Made by a program: the position numbers and the translations under genes. The notes under the pieces were generated by a model that was given only the letters and a program-made list of their open reading frames with translations, did no database searches and was not told where the DNA came from. Shown one piece after another: positions 1 through 7,930 of a DNA stretch of 11,598 nt. How positions within the stretch are numbered: position 1 is the stretch's first letter; the number at the start of each line of letters is the position of its first letter. Location of the stretch: contig JAUIKP010000050.1 in the NCBI GenBank assembly GCA_030430725.1, positions 1 to 11,598 of the forward strand, read 5' to 3'. Source of the stretch: Nitrospiria bacterium (GTDB lineage Bacteria > Nitrospirota > Nitrospiria > Nitrospirales > UBA8639).

Positions 1-1311
1 GGCTGAGAATGAGGGGGAATGCACAAATGTATGCGTCAATCAAAGGTAAGGTTCCCCATCACTCGGGATCTTGCAGTTGGTTATTTTGCTCAGTTTCGGG
101 TGGACAACTCATGTAAAGGGGTATTCTTTGAATATTAATATGACTTTCAACAGATATCCGTTTTCAAGCAGTTCCCCAATATAACTGTTGGCCTCTTCCT
201 AATTCCAGGCTTCGAACTCGCATTTGTCCGGGGAGGTGGGTTGTCTGGTGACCATAATCATGTTCAGAGAAATCGTTTCGCCATGGCGTTTCAAGATTTC
301 TTAACATGGGTGAGTCCGACATCGTCCCCGCCCCCGAGTGTATTACAACCGTGCAATTGCCAAAATGGCCGAAATATGTCTTGTGGATGAATTTGAGCAA
401 TCCCGATGTCGTGATTCCGCCGTGGGCTTTATCAAATTATCTGAATCCGGCGATATCTGTACCGATAACTCAATCCCTCACTTCAGATTTTTTGTGGCAT
501 TTCATGGCCATGGTGATTAGATTGGCCCGGGATTCTCAAATTTTATTGGATCACAGGATCGGGTAGGGAAGTGAACTAGGCGGTTGCTATGGAGGGAAGG
601 ATGCCGAAACATCCGCCGGTGAATTTTCTTAGTAGAGCATAGAATTTGGGAGACCACCATTCTTAGTTTTGCTTGATATCCAGCCCCCCCAATGCTTTCG
701 TCGGTCCTCCGTTTCAAAAAGGGGCAAGTGATGTCGTTTTTCAGCTGAAATTAAGCGATGGAGGGTTGAAATTCGCTAAAAGTAGGTCTCTCCAGTGGAC
801 GCCATTTAGATGATTCGGTTTGGGTTGGGATGTCCGTTGTTCTTTCCAGGTAGAGGTCGTCGGATCCGTATTAGAACTGTAGTAAGGATTCCATAGATTT
901 ACAGAATCTTCTCTTATTCCCGAAAATAAGGGTCGCCAAGTTCACGAAAATATAGACTACCCCCGTGGCGACTCCGAGAGGGGTCGAGAGTATTAGAGGA
1001 CCAAGGCGCCTCTTTTCTCCTCGGCCTTCAATTTGGATTGATAGGAGCAATTTTTATAAAAATACGAGCATAGAATGACCTGCATTCAGTGTAACTGTAT
1101 CTCGTTTTTGGAAAAGATTATATTCGGTAAAAATATCATGATAAAGGGAATAGGAGAGGATGGGGTTGAATTGGAATGCCAAGAACTCATCTGACATATG
1201 ACAAACGATAAGGAAGTTCAGGATAAAGCGTCAGAACAAAATATCAAAGGCTGGGTGACCGAAGCTTACGCGTAAAGGTGGTTAAAGGAGGGAAAGTGTG
1301 AGCAACCGTCC
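1..1311. other. Gene-poor left flank, no intact gene recognised
   Basis: I find no open frame here with both a good ribosome binding site and recognisable protein content. Short frames exist on both strands, but they overlap each other and resemble no family I know. The exception in quality is a protein-like minus-strand frame interrupted by a stop at 109-300, listed separately. A weak hairpin with a 5-bp stem (AGAGG at 995-999, CCTCT at 1009-1013) followed by a short T run lies near 995-1016. A 25-codon frame at 1198-1275 and a strong Shine-Dalgarno-like AAAGGAGG near 1285 precede the convergent 3' end of the GGDEF-EAL gene. The region looks like decayed or intergenic DNA rather than a functional locus, though small RNAs cannot be excluded by eye. 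Confidence 0.5.
109..300 (-). pseudogene. Possible decayed small gene with in-frame amber stop
   Basis: Read on the minus strand from 300 down, this frame gives 33 protein-like codons, a TAG at 201-199, then 29 further protein-like codons ending in TGA at 111-109. The first part includes HGETISLNMIMVTRQ and PDKCEFEAWN; after the TAG the frame resumes with EEANSYIGELLENGYLLKV. Both parts have a balanced mix of charged and hydrophobic residues, unlike the shadow frames around them. There is a stop immediately upstream (TAA at 303-301), no Shine-Dalgarno sequence near the possible TTG start at 294, and in-frame ATG codons only at 261 and 255. I do not recognise the family. The simplest reading is a small gene broken by a nonsense change and possibly a frameshift upstream. 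It could also be a chance open stretch. Confidence 0.25.
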
Positions 1312-2994
1312 TTATGACATGTGCACCATGTGCTGGGTGCTTTCATTGGCGGGGAGCGGCGGGGCGATCCAATACCCTTGCATTGCATCGCAACCATGTT
1401 CCTCCAGGAAATCCGCTTGTTCTTGTAATTCCACTCCTTCCGCAATGACTTGTAGGCCCAGGGTTTTGGCCAAAGAAATGACGGCAATAACGATAGCGGC
1501 ATCGTTAGTACTGTATGGAAGATTTTGAATGAGGCTTTGGTCGAGTTTGATGCCGTCTACGGGAAATGATTTCAGATATCGAAGTGAAGCATATCCTGCT
1601 CCAAAATCATCAATGTACAGATGGATCCCCAACGCCTTGATTTCGCGGAGGGTTTGGATGGTTTCTTCTGTTTCATGAATCAAAAATGTTTCAGTTAGTT
1701 CCAGTTTGAGATTTTCTGGATCCAGATGTGAATGCTTGAGAATATCTTGTATGAGTTCAGGGAGATTCCCCTGATGAATTTGTCTGGCTGAGAGGTTTAC
1801 GGCGACATGAGGAGCAGGAAATCCCTGTTTTTCCCAGTATTTGGCTTGTTTGCCGGCTGTACGTAAAACCCACTCTCCTATGGGAATAATCATGCCATTT
1901 TCCTCGGCTTGAGGAATGAAATGATTCGGACCAATGAGGCCTTGGTAGGGATGATGCCAGCGCAGTAACGCCTCCATGCCAATGACTTGCTTGGTGCATA
2001 CATTCATTTGGGGTTGGTAATGGAGGAGAAATTCTTCTTTGGCCAGAGCCCGACTGAGTTCTATCTCAAGGGTGGAGCCATCGAGCCCCGCGGTTTTCAT
2101 GCCGGCGGTGTAAAATTGATGGGTATTACCTCCCTGAGCTTTGGCTCGATACATCGCGGCATCGGCATGAGATAAAAGTTCCTGGGGGTTGGCGCTATCC
2201 CATGGGTAGATGGTGATTCCCAGGCTTCCGGTCACATGCAACTGGTGTTGCTTGATGATGACGGGTTGAGCCAGTAAGTGAAGAATACGTTGTCCAACAG
2301 AGGCCACATCCTCAATCGACACAATTTGTTCAAGAAGGACGGCAAATTCATCTCCCCCTAGTCGGACACCCGTGTCAATTTCCCTAATACATTTTTTGAT
2401 CCGTACGGCCACGGTTTTGAGTAAGGAATCCCCACAGTCATGGCCGAGGGTGTCATTGATGTCTTTGAAGTGGTCCAGATCCAAAAACATCAGAGCGATT
2501 GCTGTGTCATTCCGATGACAGCGGGCAACCGCGCAATTTAACCGTTCATAAAAAAGACCCCGGTTTGCGAGTCCGGTTAAATGGTCGTAATGGGCCAACT
2601 GGGTAATGCGTTGGGTGGCCCTCTGGCGTTCCATGGCGTAGCGAATGGCCCGGCACAGAGTCGAACTGCTGGTCTGCCCTTTGATTAAATAGTCCTGGGC
2701 TCCACTTTTCACGGCTTCAATCGCCTGGTCCTCTTCCTCAACTCCGCTCAAAATCAGGATCGGGGCATCAGGGCAAAACTGTAGAAATTGTGGAATAGAT
2801 TCAAATGATTTCCCACCCGGGAGATGCGAGTCCAGAATAATGCCTTGGAATTGGTTTTGTTTAATCAGATCGAGAGCCTCGCTGAGGGAACGACTATGCT
2901 TCAAGGTAAATTGGTTTTGGAGTCCTTCTTTCAGCATATTTTTTATAACCAAAGCCTCTTTTGGGTCATCTTCAACCAACAAAAGTGAAATCAT
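1312..2994 (-). CDS. Response regulator with GGDEF and EAL domains (bifunctional c-di-GMP enzyme)
   Basis: This 560-residue cytoplasmic protein probably makes and/or degrades the second messenger cyclic di-GMP under phosphorylation control. Residues 1-120 form a CheY-like receiver: acid pocket E8/D9/D10, phospho-acceptor D55 in LDSHLPGG, a conserved serine at 83 and lysine K105. A helical linker leads to a diguanylate cyclase domain (about 130-295) with an intact GGDEF at 213-217 and an RxxD inhibitory site (R204 to D207) exactly five residues before it. The phosphodiesterase domain (about 305-550) keeps EAL at 341-343, N400, E432, DDFG at 462-465, K483 and E519, so both active sites look complete. 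There is no transmembrane segment and no DNA-binding domain. The start ATG has a GGGGAG motif 12 nt upstream, a rather long spacing. The gene is divergent from rpoD and no partner kinase is adjacent. Which activity dominates cannot be told from sequence. Confidence 0.93.
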   Translation of the reverse strand: MISLLLVEDDPKEALVIKNMLKEGLQNQFTLKHSRSLSEALDLIKQNQFQGIILDSHLPGGKSFESIPQFLQFCPDAPILILSGVEEEDQAIEAVKSGAQDYLIKGQTSSSTLCRAIRYAMERQRATQRITQLAHYDHLTGLANRGLFYERLNCAVARCHRNDTAIALMFLDLDHFKDINDTLGHDCGDSLLKTVAVRIKKCIREIDTGVRLGGDEFAVLLEQIVSIEDVASVGQRILHLLAQPVIIKQHQLHVTGSLGITIYPWDSANPQELLSHADAAMYRAKAQGGNTHQFYTAGMKTAGLDGSTLEIELSRALAKEEFLLHYQPQMNVCTKQVIGMEALLRWHHPYQGLIGPNHFIPQAEENGMIIPIGEWVLRTAGKQAKYWEKQGFPAPHVAVNLSARQIHQGNLPELIQDILKHSHLDPENLKLELTETFLIHETEETIQTLREIKALGIHLYIDDFGAGYASLRYLKSFPVDGIKLDQSLIQNLPYSTNDAAIVIAVISLAKTLGLQVIAEGVELQEQADFLEEHGCDAMQGYWIAPPLPANESTQHMVHMS

Positions 2995-3294
2995 GATTGC
3001 TGCTTTCTCCCCATTTCAACGCGTTTTTTTTGTATCAGAGACCGTATTAGGTTTAAGAAAGGTGGTCCTAGGTTATCTTGTCGGATATAGCAGTATTTTC
3101 TTGATAGTTTCTGAATCTTTTGTACATTTTGGTGAGCAAACTCCATAAATCACTTGTCTGGTCATAGCGATCAAATATTTCAATGAAAAACAATTGCTTA
3201 GCCGTAATTTTCGGTCATAGTTTACCGGGAGATTTTTTGATTGTATTAAGTATTCAGCATTAGGCTAATTTATTGTTCGCATAGGAAATTTACC

Positions 3295-3324
3295 TTTACT
3301 TTACAGGCAAAATTTTTATATAGT
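3295..3324 (+). promoter_or_regulatory. Candidate sigma-70 promoter for rpoD
   Basis: TTTACT at 3295-3300 and TATAGT at 3319-3324 are separated by 18 nt, giving a fair match to the -35 and -10 consensus elements. The spacer is A/T-rich. Use of this promoter would give rpoD a leader of about 280 nt. The region is AT-rich, so such matches arise easily by chance, and promoters nearer the gene are possible. Confidence 0.3.
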
Positions 3325-3594
3325 GTTTTCAAATTGCGCCTTGTATGCGTACCTTCGATTTTTTTATAAAATAGGTCTTTTTCCTGGTTTCGCCACAAAG
3401 AGGATATAACGTACTTATCTCTAGACTGAAGTACTGTTTTCTCAGAATCTGAACAAAGATTGCACACCATTCTTAATGCAATAAGGTCTACTGAAAAGAA
3501 GGACGAGAGAAGAACGATCGGTTTCTCCTGTTGAGAGGGATGCCCATAGTTCAATAAGAGTAGTGGTATGATTGGGTTAAAGGTATTTATTTTG

Positions 3595-3600
3595 AAGGAG
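3595..3600 (+). promoter_or_regulatory. Shine-Dalgarno sequence deciding the rpoD start
   Basis: AAGGAG ends only 2 nt before the first in-frame ATG (3603) but 8 nt before the second one (3609). The second spacing is normal for initiation, so translation probably begins at 3609. Confidence 0.7.
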
Positions 3601-3608
3601 CTATGTTA

Positions 3609-5432
3609 ATGGGGAAGACAGCGTCATTACCGGATGTGATTCAGCGATTAATTGAGATTGGCAAGCCAAAAGGGCATGTCACCATAAAAGACTTAACGCA
3701 TATTCTTCCTGCTGATCAGATCACCTCTGATCAGCTACATACCATTCTGAGTGAGTTGCACGAAGTCAATCTTCAAGTGATTGATCCTTCAAAGAGGACG
3801 GCCTCGCAGTTGGCGGCTTTAAAAAAGAGCACGGGGCAAGAGGACTCAGATGATTCAGATGAGGAAACGGATTCTTCCCTGGATATTGATTTGACGCCAG
3901 GTGAGCCTACCCGTATCGATGATCCGGTCCGGTTGTATTTAAAAGAAATGGGGCGGGTACCTTTGCTCACCCGTGAAGGCGAAATAGAACTTGCGAAACA
4001 CATCGAAGAAGGCAAGCGTGAATTGGCCTGTGCTGTCTATGGCATGCCACTGAATATCCATTATTTGGAATCACTCCACGACCAATTGAAACTCGAGGAG
4101 ATCCGGGTTCGAGATATTGTGCTTCTACAGGAGACATTGGAAGATGAGGAAGCTGAAGAAGAGGCCATGGCCAGTGAACAGGAGGATGAGGAACTCCGAT
4201 CTCGAACGCTAGAAAGTCTGTCAACGGTTCGAAAGCTTGGGCGTGGGTTGCTTTCTCTTTACACTCAAAGTCGAGACGGGCAAACGACAAAAAATACGAA
4301 GGCACAGCTTGAAAGGCGCAGGATTGGCCTGGCGGATCAATTTGTGGATCAAATCGAAGCCCTTAATCTGCATCAGCGGGTTAAAGATCAAATGTTAAAG
4401 CGTGTCAAAGATGTGGGTCAGGAAATTCGATCAGTTGAAATGATGACTGCCCGTCATACGAAAAAGCTTGGGCTTGCCGGGCAGGACGGTATTCAGGTAA
4501 TTGGAAAAAAACCACGTGCCACTACAAAAGGGAGTTCCCTGAGGCGCAAACAACAATTGACTCCTGAAGAAATTGAAAAATTAAAACAAGAAATTGAAGC
4601 TGGGAAAGCTTCCCTCGTACGCCTCCAAGATGAGGTGCTGGGCATGCCGATGGAAGAATTTACGGCTGCTCTGACTATTTTGGAATCCGCTGAGGAAAAG
4701 GTCAAACGAGGGAAAGCCCAATTGATCGAAGCCAATTTGCGATTGGTCGTTAGTATTGCACGAAAATATACGAATCGAGGATTGCAGTTTATTGATTTGA
4801 TTCAGGAAGGCAATATTGGATTAATGCGGGCTGTCGATAAGTTTGAGTATCAGCGTGGCTATAAATTTAGCACCTACGCAACGTGGTGGATTCGACAGGG
4901 TGTCACGCGTGCCATTGCCGATCAGGCCCGTACCATTCGTATTCCGGTACATATGATTGAGGCCAATACCAAATTGGCACGGACGGCAAGGCAGTTGGTG
5001 CAACAATTAGGGCGTGAACCTACCCCAGAGGAAATTGCCGAACGGATGGGTTTAACTCCTGAAAAGGTCCGCATGATGTTGGATATTTCTAAGGGAACCA
5101 TTTCCCTTGAAACGCCGATTGGTGAAAAAGAGGATAGCCAGTTAGGGGACTTGATTGAAGATAAAAATGCCGTTTCCCCCATGGATGCTGCAAACCGGTA
5201 TGATTTGCAGCGTCAGATTGCAAATGCCTTGGGCGTGTTGACCCCTCGCGAAGAGACGGTGATCCGTAAGCGGTTCGGGATCGGTGATAGTACAGACCAT
5301 ACTTTGGAAGAAATCGGCCAGGACTTTGACGTGACTCGTGAGCGGATTCGCCAAATTGAGGCCAAAGCCCTAAAGAAACTTCGTCACCCAAGTTGCAGTC
5401 ACAAACTTCGGAGTTTGGTGGACCATCTCTAA
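3609..5432 (+). CDS. rpoD: RNA polymerase primary sigma factor RpoD (sigma-70, group 1)
   Basis: This is the housekeeping sigma subunit that directs core RNA polymerase to -10/-35 promoters. Residue numbers are counted from the upstream ATG at 3603 (609 aa); from 3609 the protein has 607. Region 1.1 lies at about 5-75, followed by an acidic linker. Region 1.2 ([20 protein letters not shown]) starts near 106. A highly charged non-conserved region spans about 140-365, including an acidic run near 178-198. Region 2 (about 371-445) contains [16 protein letters not shown] and the promoter-melting and -10 reading segment YATWWIRQG. Region 3 follows to about 530. Region 4 (about 540-605) has the helix-turn-helix [20 protein letters not shown]. 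All parts expected of a group 1 factor are present, and the length is typical of RpoD proteins with a large non-conserved insert. The start at 3609 is favoured by its ribosome binding site. A strong terminator follows the stop, so rpoD appears to end its own transcript. No dnaG or rpsU is next to it, unlike the E. coli arrangement. Confidence 0.97.
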   Translation: MGKTASLPDVIQRLIEIGKPKGHVTIKDLTHILPADQITSDQLHTILSELHEVNLQVIDPSKRTASQLAALKKSTGQEDSDDSDEETDSSLDIDLTPGEPTRIDDPVRLYLKEMGRVPLLTREGEIELAKHIEEGKRELACAVYGMPLNIHYLESLHDQLKLEEIRVRDIVLLQETLEDEEAEEEAMASEQEDEELRSRTLESLSTVRKLGRGLLSLYTQSRDGQTTKNTKAQLERRRIGLADQFVDQIEALNLHQRVKDQMLKRVKDVGQEIRSVEMMTARHTKKLGLAGQDGIQVIGKKPRATTKGSSLRRKQQLTPEEIEKLKQEIEAGKASLVRLQDEVLGMPMEEFTAALTILESAEEKVKRGKAQLIEANLRLVVSIARKYTNRGLQFIDLIQEGNIGLMRAVDKFEYQRGYKFSTYATWWIRQGVTRAIADQARTIRIPVHMIEANTKLARTARQLVQQLGREPTPEEIAERMGLTPEKVRMMLDISKGTISLETPIGEKEDSQLGDLIEDKNAVSPMDAANRYDLQRQIANALGVLTPREETVIRKRFGIGDSTDHTLEEIGQDFDVTRERIRQIEAKALKKLRHPSCSHKLRSLVDHL

Positions 5433-5455
5433 TCTGAGTCAATTATGAATGGATA

Positions 5456-5489
5456 AGGCCTCGTCATAGACATGACGGGGCCTTTTTTT
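5456..5489 (+). terminator. Intrinsic terminator after rpoD
   Basis: A 12-bp stem pairs AGGCCTCGTCAT (5456-5467) with ATGACGGGGCCT (5472-5483), with one T-G wobble and a 4-nt loop AGAC. It runs straight into a tract of seven T. It lies 23 nt past the rpoD stop and should separate rpoD from the two-component genes. Confidence 0.93.
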
Positions 5490-5567
5490 GTCCTATCCTG
5501 TATCCCCAATCACTCTTTTGTGTTCCCCTTCTCGGTCTAGGTATGTAGATGGTATGCTTTTCCTAAG

Positions 5568-6242
5568 ATGCGAATTTTAGTGGTTGAAGATGAACCAAAG
5601 GTAGCTTCCTTTATCCGGCGGGCGCTGGAGGAGGAAAGTTATGCTGTCGATGTATGCGCTGATGGACCAGGAGGGCTGGATTGGGCTCAAGCCGTAAATT
5701 ATGACTTGATTATTTTGGATTTAATGCTTCCGGGATTGCCCGGAGTAGAAGTGCTTAAACGTGCTCGGGCTGCAGGTGTCAAAGCTCCAGTGCTTATATT
5801 AACGGCACGTTCGGAAGTGGACCAACGGGTCAAGGGCTTGGACGCGGGGGCTGACGATTATTTAACGAAACCCTTTGCGATCGAAGAGTTGCTCGCCAGA
5901 GCTCGAGCGCTCCTTCGTCGAGCGGGAGGGGCACCAACCGGAATTCTTCAGGTGGATGATGTGGTATTGAATCCTGTCACTCGAGAGGTGACTCGTGCGG
6001 GCCAACGTCTTGAGTTCACAACTAAAGAATATGCGCTTTTAGAGTATTTAATGCGAAATGCAGGGCGTGTGTTAACGCGATCAATGATTACGGAACATGT
6101 GTGGGACTTGGATTTTGATACGTTCACGAATGTGATTGATGTGTATATCAGCTACTTGCGAAACAAAATCGATAAAGGACGGGAACGAAGTTTAATTCAA
6201 ACGGTTAGGGGAAGCGGATATATGATGAGGTCGGACGGGTGA
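5568..6242 (+). CDS. OmpR/PhoB-family response regulator (CusR-like)
   Basis: This 224-residue transcription factor is phosphorylated by a partner kinase and binds DNA through a winged helix. The receiver domain (1-118) shows MRILVVEDEPKVASFI with acid pocket E7/D8, acceptor D51 in ILDLMLPG, T79 in LILTAR and K101 in LTKPF. The trans_reg_C winged-helix domain covers about 125-222, with EFTTKEYALLEYLM and the recognition and wing part VYISYLRNKID and TVRGSGYMM. Length and domain order are standard. The start ATG has no good Shine-Dalgarno sequence. A nine-codon frame (ATG at 5554, stop at 5578-5580) overlaps the start in another reading frame, so weak or coupled translation is possible. The stop overlaps the kinase start by 4 nt. 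The N-terminal wording resembles the heavy-metal-response CusR group, but similarity alone does not establish a metal signal. Confidence 0.95.
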   Translation: MRILVVEDEPKVASFIRRALEEESYAVDVCADGPGGLDWAQAVNYDLIILDLMLPGLPGVEVLKRARAAGVKAPVLILTARSEVDQRVKGLDAGADDYLTKPFAIEELLARARALLRRAGGAPTGILQVDDVVLNPVTREVTRAGQRLEFTTKEYALLEYLMRNAGRVLTRSMITEHVWDLDFDTFTNVIDVYISYLRNKIDKGRERSLIQTVRGSGYMMRSDG

Positions 6243-7657
6243 GAACGACCTCGATTCGAGTTCGATTAACTTTGTGGTATGGATCCGCTCTAGCTCTCAT
6301 TCTGGTTCTTTTTGCCGTGGCATTATATTTGGTGATGTCCCGCGCACTCCGGGAACAGGTTGATGCGTCGTTGGAGGAAGCTGCTGCTGTGGCAATTCGA
6401 ACGTTGGGAGAACATCGGTTTGGCCCCTTCTTGATTTTCGAAGATTTATCTCAGGATTTTCCTGAAATTGCGCTTTTGGATAAATTTTTTCAAATTTTTG
6501 GACCGGCGGGGCAAGTGACGATTCAATCGGCTAATATTCAAAGCCGGGAGATTCCATTGAGTCAGACGTCGTTCCGTGCCTCTCTTGATGGAAAATCAAC
6601 GTTTGAATCCGTCCAATTTGAAAAAGGGGTTCCACTGCGATTGTTGTCGGTTCCTATTCGTCAAGATGATCAATTGGTGAATATTTTGCGCGTTGGGACA
6701 TCTCTTTATCCAACAGAACGAATGTTGCATCGGCTTTTAGCCGGTCTCTATATCGCCTCTCCATTGGCCTTGCTTGTGTCTTTGGTCGGAGGGTGGTTTT
6801 TGGCAGGACGCGCGTTGCGTCCGGTTCATGCCATCACGCAAGCGGCCCAACGTATCGCGGCCGGAGATTGGACCCAACGTATTCAAACTCCACATTCCAA
6901 CGATGAAATTGGACAATTAGCTTCGACCTTTAATGACATGATTGGACGCTTGGAAGTATCGTTCCGGCAGATCCGGCAGTTTAGTGCGGATGCGTCCCAT
7001 GAACTTCGAACACCCTTAACCATTACAAAAGGAGAAACTGAGCTGGCGTTACGGCGACCGCGCCAAGCCGAAGATTATCGTGTGGTGCTGGAGAGTAATT
7101 TGGAGGAGATCGACCGCATGAGCCGGATTGTGGATGAGCTCTTGTTTTTATCACGGGCCGATCTGGGGGAAATTAAGCTCAAGATGTTCCCGGTGCAGTT
7201 GGACGATTTAGTGCGAGAAATCCAGCAACAAGCTTTAGTTTTGGGGCAAGAGCGAAAAATTCACACGGTGCTCGAAGCCATTGAGCCCGTCGTGGTCCAG
7301 GGAGACGATCTGCGTTTGCGGGAGTTGCTTTTAAATCTGGTCGATAATGCTGTGAAATATTCTCAAGAGGGACAAACGGTGGAGCTCTCTTTACTTGTTG
7401 CCGGAAACAAGGGAAAGCTGGTGGTTCGAGATCACGGCATCGGTCTTGCCCCTGAGGATCATGGAAGAATTTTTGATCGGTTCTACCGGACGGATGAGGC
7501 GCGTGCTCATGCGGCGAAAGGGACAGGATTGGGTTTGGCGATTTGTAAGTGGATTGTGGAAGTTCATCATGGGACCATTGAGGTCCAAAGTGGCGTTCAT
7601 GGTGGTTCCTGTTTTACGGTTTTCCTGCCATTGGCACCCTCTGCAGCGAAAGTATAA
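6239..7657 (+). CDS. Membrane sensor histidine kinase, partner of the upstream regulator
   Basis: This 472-residue inner-membrane kinase senses a signal outside the cytoplasm and phosphorylates the preceding response regulator. It has transmembrane segment 1 at about 13-34, an extracytoplasmic domain at about 36-162, transmembrane segment 2 at about 166-190, and HAMP at about 190-243. A HisKA dimerisation domain carries the phospho-acceptor H254 in SADASHELRTPLT. The HATPase_c domain has an N box (NLVDNAVKYS, 366-375), G1 (DHGIGL, 398-403), F box (FDRFYR, 412-417) and G2 (GTGLGL, 428-433). All catalytic boxes are intact. The GTG start overlaps the regulator's TGA (GTGA) and has GAGG 8 nt upstream, indicating translational coupling. 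General layout resembles CusS-type kinases. However, the sensor domain as delimited here has no Cys or Met and only one His (H59), which argues against simple copper or silver ligation. The true stimulus is unknown. Confidence 0.95.
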   Translation: MRTTSIRVRLTLWYGSALALILVLFAVALYLVMSRALREQVDASLEEAAAVAIRTLGEHRFGPFLIFEDLSQDFPEIALLDKFFQIFGPAGQVTIQSANIQSREIPLSQTSFRASLDGKSTFESVQFEKGVPLRLLSVPIRQDDQLVNILRVGTSLYPTERMLHRLLAGLYIASPLALLVSLVGGWFLAGRALRPVHAITQAAQRIAAGDWTQRIQTPHSNDEIGQLASTFNDMIGRLEVSFRQIRQFSADASHELRTPLTITKGETELALRRPRQAEDYRVVLESNLEEIDRMSRIVDELLFLSRADLGEIKLKMFPVQLDDLVREIQQQALVLGQERKIHTVLEAIEPVVVQGDDLRLRELLLNLVDNAVKYSQEGQTVELSLLVAGNKGKLVVRDHGIGLAPEDHGRIFDRFYRTDEARAHAAKGTGLGLAICKWIVEVHHGTIEVQSGVHGGSCFTVFLPLAPSAAKV

Positions 7658-7679
7658 GACGTCAATACTTCTCGCTCTA

Positions 7680-7697
7680 TTAAAAAGTTTTAATTTT
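7680..7697 (+). other. A/T-only inverted repeat just past the kinase stop
   Basis: TTAAAA (7680-7685) and TTTTAA (7688-7693) form a near-palindrome followed by TTTT. It could act as a weak transcription end for the two-component operon, but the stem has no G-C pairs and would be unstable. No convincing terminator separates the kinase from the following sigma gene, so read-through into it is plausible. Confidence 0.2.
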
Positions 7698-7725
7698 CCC
7701 CTAATTTCCCCTTCATCTCTGGTTG

Positions 7726-7743
7726 GTACATTCATATCTGTAC
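7726..7743. promoter_or_regulatory. Inverted repeat GTACA-N8-TGTAC, possible operator
   Basis: A perfect 5-bp dyad (7726-7730 and 7739-7743) with an 8-nt spacer lies about 200 nt upstream of the second sigma gene. The geometry could suit a dimeric regulator. There is no second copy in front of the two-component genes that would tie it to the adjacent response regulator, so its role is only a guess. Confidence 0.2.
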
Positions 7744-7770
7744 TGAGGAAATCTTTTGGAGATGATTCTC

Positions 7771-7801
7771 GATCAGAAATTAAGAAAGTAAATTTCTGGT
7801 C
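7771..7801 (+). other. Stable hairpin in the leader of the second sigma gene
   Basis: GATCAGAAATT (7771-7781) pairs with AATTTCTGGTC (7791-7801) over 11 bp with one T-G wobble and a 9-nt loop. There is no T tract after it, so it is not a standard intrinsic terminator. It may be an mRNA leader structure, or a DNA dyad bound by a regulator. A second perfect dyad, GTCTGGA (7838-7844) with TCCAGAC (7868-7874), lies further down the same leader. Confidence 0.4.
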
Positions 7802-7837
7802 CTAGAAATCAAGTTCGTGGGGGAATGTAATGTCAAA

Positions 7838-7874
7838 GTCTGGATTCTTTCCCATCTTGTTGTTCTTTCCAGAC
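7838..7874 (+). other. Second inverted repeat in the sigma leader
   Basis: Perfect 7-bp arms GTCTGGA and TCCAGAC enclose a 23-nt pyrimidine-rich segment. It ends about 48 nt before the Shine-Dalgarno sequence of the sigma gene. It could fold in RNA as a large-loop stem or serve as a protein-binding dyad; nothing in the sequence decides this. Confidence 0.3.
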
Positions 7875-7922
7875 CAATTCATGTATCGGCCAAGGCTAGT
7901 TGGCTCTAACCCTGTAATGTTC

Positions 7923-7930
7923 GGAGGGGG
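7923..7930 (+). promoter_or_regulatory. Strong Shine-Dalgarno sequence of the second sigma gene
   Basis: GGAGGGGG is followed by a 6-nt spacer AAATTC and ATG. The last 13 nt of this arrangement (GGGGAAATTCATG) recur exactly at the oligopeptidase B start. Confidence 0.75.

Larger units (their letters stand above)
2995..3608. other. AT-rich divergent intergenic region upstream of rpoD
   Basis: This roughly 600-bp stretch separates the divergent GGDEF-EAL gene and rpoD and is visibly richer in A and T than the neighbouring genes. It must hold the promoters of both. The best promoter-like match I see on the plus strand is at 3295-3324, listed separately. A 94-codon minus-strand frame at 3270-3554 lies inside it, but it has no Shine-Dalgarno sequence and no recognisable content. 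No terminator or tRNA-like fold is evident. Confidence 0.55.

Noticed and set aside
306..566. Overlapping plus-strand frames of 86 and 60 codons, the latter with a TPR-like YYNRAIAKMAE
   Set aside because: The TPR resemblance covers only a few residues and does not continue as a repeat. Neither frame has a ribosome binding site, and competing frames on both strands overlap.
995..1016. Possible intrinsic terminator, AGAGG/CCTCT followed by TTTT
   Set aside because: The stem is only 5 bp and the T run is short. No gene ends just upstream on the plus strand.
1266..1275. Perfect palindrome TTACGCGTAA
   Set aside because: A single 10-nt palindrome with no second copy or loop; it cannot form a useful hairpin and is expected by chance.
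3270..3554. 94-codon minus-strand frame in the rpoD upstream region
   Set aside because: No Shine-Dalgarno sequence, composition follows the local A/T richness, no recognisable motif, and it covers the region that must hold the rpoD promoter.
5089..5442. Long minus-strand frames inside rpoD, and similar ones inside the second sigma gene
   Set aside because: These are antisense shadows of strongly conserved sigma coding sequence with no independent start signals.
837..7872. A 14-nt direct repeat GTTGTTCTTTCCAG near 838 and 7859
   Set aside because: One shared 14-mer in a window of this size is not far from chance expectation, and the flanks do not match.
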